Part shown: positions 5,443-6,431 of the stretch, piece by piece
Layout: each line of letters opens with the position of its first letter
Position numbering within the stretch: the stretch's first letter is position 1
Source of the DNA: Micropepsaceae bacterium
Lineage (GTDB): Bacteria; Pseudomonadota; Alphaproteobacteria; Micropepsales; Micropepsaceae
Length of the DNA stretch: 6,431 nt
Assembly: GCA_025450355.1 (NCBI GenBank)
Contig: JANWHR010000286.1
Coordinates: forward strand, 1-6,431
Direction: 5' to 3'
Notes under the pieces: generated by a model
Databases searched by the model: none
What the model saw: the letters and a program-made list of their open reading frames with translations, nothing else
Told to the model about the DNA's origin: nothing
Made by a program: the position numbers and the translations under genes

Positions 5443-6375
5443 TCATTGATCCCGGATCAATAAGAATTCTGCCAACGACCTGAGGAAAATTGCTTTTTCG
5501 CCATACGGTTCAAGCACGTCAACAGCGCTCCCGGCGAGCTTCCTGGCCTGCTGTGTCGCTCCAGCCACACCCAGCGCGGACACCAGCGTGGCTTTCCCCT
5601 GCTCTGCATCCTTGCCAGTCTTTTTTCCTGCGTTCTCAGTCGAGCCCAGAGCGTCAAGAAGATCGTCCGTGATTTGAAACAGCAGACCTACATCACGCGC
5701 ATAGGCGCGCAGCCGCTCCTCATGTTCCGTCCCGGCGCGTCCGAGCACAGCAGCGGATTCGCAACAGAACTCGAATAGCGCCCCGGTTTTCATCCGCTGC
5801 AACACCACGATCTGACCAAAATCGAACTGGTTTTGGCCGGCTTCCATGTCGATCATCTGCCCTCCGACCATGCCGTCGCAGCCAGCCGCCCGCGCCAGCC
5901 GGCCTACCAATTCACAGCGCACTTCGGCCGAGGGATGGGTTTCCTGCGCCGCAAGAATGCCAAATGCCAGGGTCAGGAGGCCGTCCCCGGTGAGGACAGC
6001 GGTTGCCTCATCGAAGGCGATATGGGTAGTCGGCCGTCCGCGCCTCAGCTCGTCGTCGTCCATGCAGGGCAGGTCGTCGTGCACCAGCGAATAGGTGTGC
6101 AGGACCTCGATTGCGGCGGCGACCCGCAGTGCCTGCGCCCGCTCGACGTCAAACAGCCGCGCGGAATTCAGTACCAGATACGGCCGCAGCCGCTTCCCGC
6201 CTGCGAATACCGCATAGCGCATCGCTTCGAGAACCCGCCCATGCAGGCCGTGAGGTTCCGGCAGTATCGTTTCCAATACCCGATCTACCTCCCGCGCCAC
6301 GGCCAGCATCCCGGCGCGAAATGCAGCCGTATCCGGCCTTTCTCCGGTTCCACGCAATAAGCCTGCTTCCGCCAT
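5443..6375 (-). CDS. ispA: Polyprenyl diphosphate synthase, farnesyl diphosphate synthase type
   Basis: A 310-residue trans-isoprenyl diphosphate synthase that condenses isopentenyl diphosphate with allylic diphosphates in the cytosol, most likely to C15 farnesyl diphosphate, the squalene and hopanoid precursor. Motifs (ATG numbering): GGKRLRP (59-65), first Asp-rich motif DDLPCMDDDELRRGRPT (100-116), GGQMIDME (171-178), KTG (196-198), second Asp-rich motif QITDDLLD (234-241) and KTGKDAEQGKATLV (252-265). The first motif has the two-residue insertion of bacterial FPP synthases, and tyrosine sits five residues before its first Asp (HTYSLVHDD), a short-chain determinant. Family length is near 300, so the gene is essentially complete. 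ATG 6375 was chosen; TTG 6381 adds two residues, and the frame stays open to the window edge. About 100 bases separate it from hpnM on the same strand. Geranylgeranyl diphosphate synthase is the main alternative. Confidence 0.88.
   Translation of the reverse strand: MAEAGLLRGTGERPDTAAFRAGMLAVAREVDRVLETILPEPHGLHGRVLEAMRYAVFAGGKRLRPYLVLNSARLFDVERAQALRVAAAIEVLHTYSLVHDDLPCMDDDELRRGRPTTHIAFDEATAVLTGDGLLTLAFGILAAQETHPSAEVRCELVGRLARAAGCDGMVGGQMIDMEAGQNQFDFGQIVVLQRMKTGALFEFCCESAAVLGRAGTEHEERLRAYARDVGLLFQITDDLLDALGSTENAGKKTGKDAEQGKATLVSALGVAGATQQARKLAGSAVDVLEPYGEKAIFLRSLAEFLLIRDQ
5445..5461. repeat. Small dyad over the end of ispA
   Basis: ATTGATC (5445-5451) and GATCAAT (5455-5461) are perfect reverse complements around a 3-base centre. 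The dyad covers the final codons and the first base of the ispA stop codon. No T tract follows on the minus strand, so it is a weak terminator candidate at most and may be coincidental. Confidence 0.3.
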
Positions 6376-6431
6376 CAGCAACCCGGGTTTTGACCAGCCA
6401 TTGTTCCATTGCTTGACGGTCCACGCAAACC

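Noticed and set aside
6149..6424. Leftward frame starting upstream of ispA, considered as an xseB-like gene (often next to ispA)
   Set aside because: The product does not resemble exonuclease VII small subunit and it overlaps most of the ispA N-terminal coding region in another frame.
1..6431. tRNA, rRNA, CRISPR array or riboswitch
   Set aside because: No cloverleaf-like sequence, evenly spaced direct repeats or known riboswitch core was seen when reading both strands by eye.

Overview
The window looks like a piece of a GC-rich alphaproteobacterial chromosome, probably from a hopanoid producer of the Rhizobiales type. This is inferred from the gene content (hpnN, hpnM and a farnesyl-diphosphate-synthase-type prenyltransferase close together), from the strong G/C bias at third codon positions and from the protein similarity patterns. 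No rRNA or marker gene is present to fix the taxon.

Layout, left to right. Positions 1-93 are the right-hand end of an IS5-family insertion sequence: the last 26 residues of its transposase and a short terminal sequence. Positions 94-367 hold no gene I can support, but contain two overlapping GC-rich hairpins. A leftward gene (368-1285) encodes an exported SUMF1/FGE-sulfatase-fold protein that lacks the catalytic cysteine pair of true formylglycine-generating enzymes. A ~200-base divergent intergenic region follows. Then comes a rightward pair: a small exported DUF2147 protein (1490-1951) and, three bases after its stop codon, hpnN (1955-4567), a 12-helix RND/MMPL-family hopanoid transporter. 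A strong hairpin with A and T tracts (4637-4665) ends hpnN and also suits the converging transcript. On the minus strand lie hpnM (4687-5316, a MlaC/Ttg2D-like periplasmic protein) and, upstream of it, an ispA-type polyprenyl diphosphate synthase (5443-6375).

How the genes fit together. The prenyl synthase would make C15 farnesyl diphosphate, the precursor from which squalene and then hopanoids are built. HpnN moves hopanoids out of the cytoplasmic membrane towards the outer membrane. HpnM is the hopanoid-associated member of a family of periplasmic lipid-binding shuttles, so it may carry lipid across the periplasm. The DUF2147 protein is probably co-transcribed and translationally coupled with hpnN and is exported, but its job is unknown. 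The SUMF1-like protein may be only a neighbour.

The core is a recognisable hopanoid synthesis and transport locus rather than a new system. The points most worth checking are a perfect 10-base inverted repeat overlapping the hpnM promoter/leader with an unusual TTG start, the DUF2147-hpnN coupling, the unequal proton-relay motifs in HpnN, and the cysteine-free SUMF1 protein.
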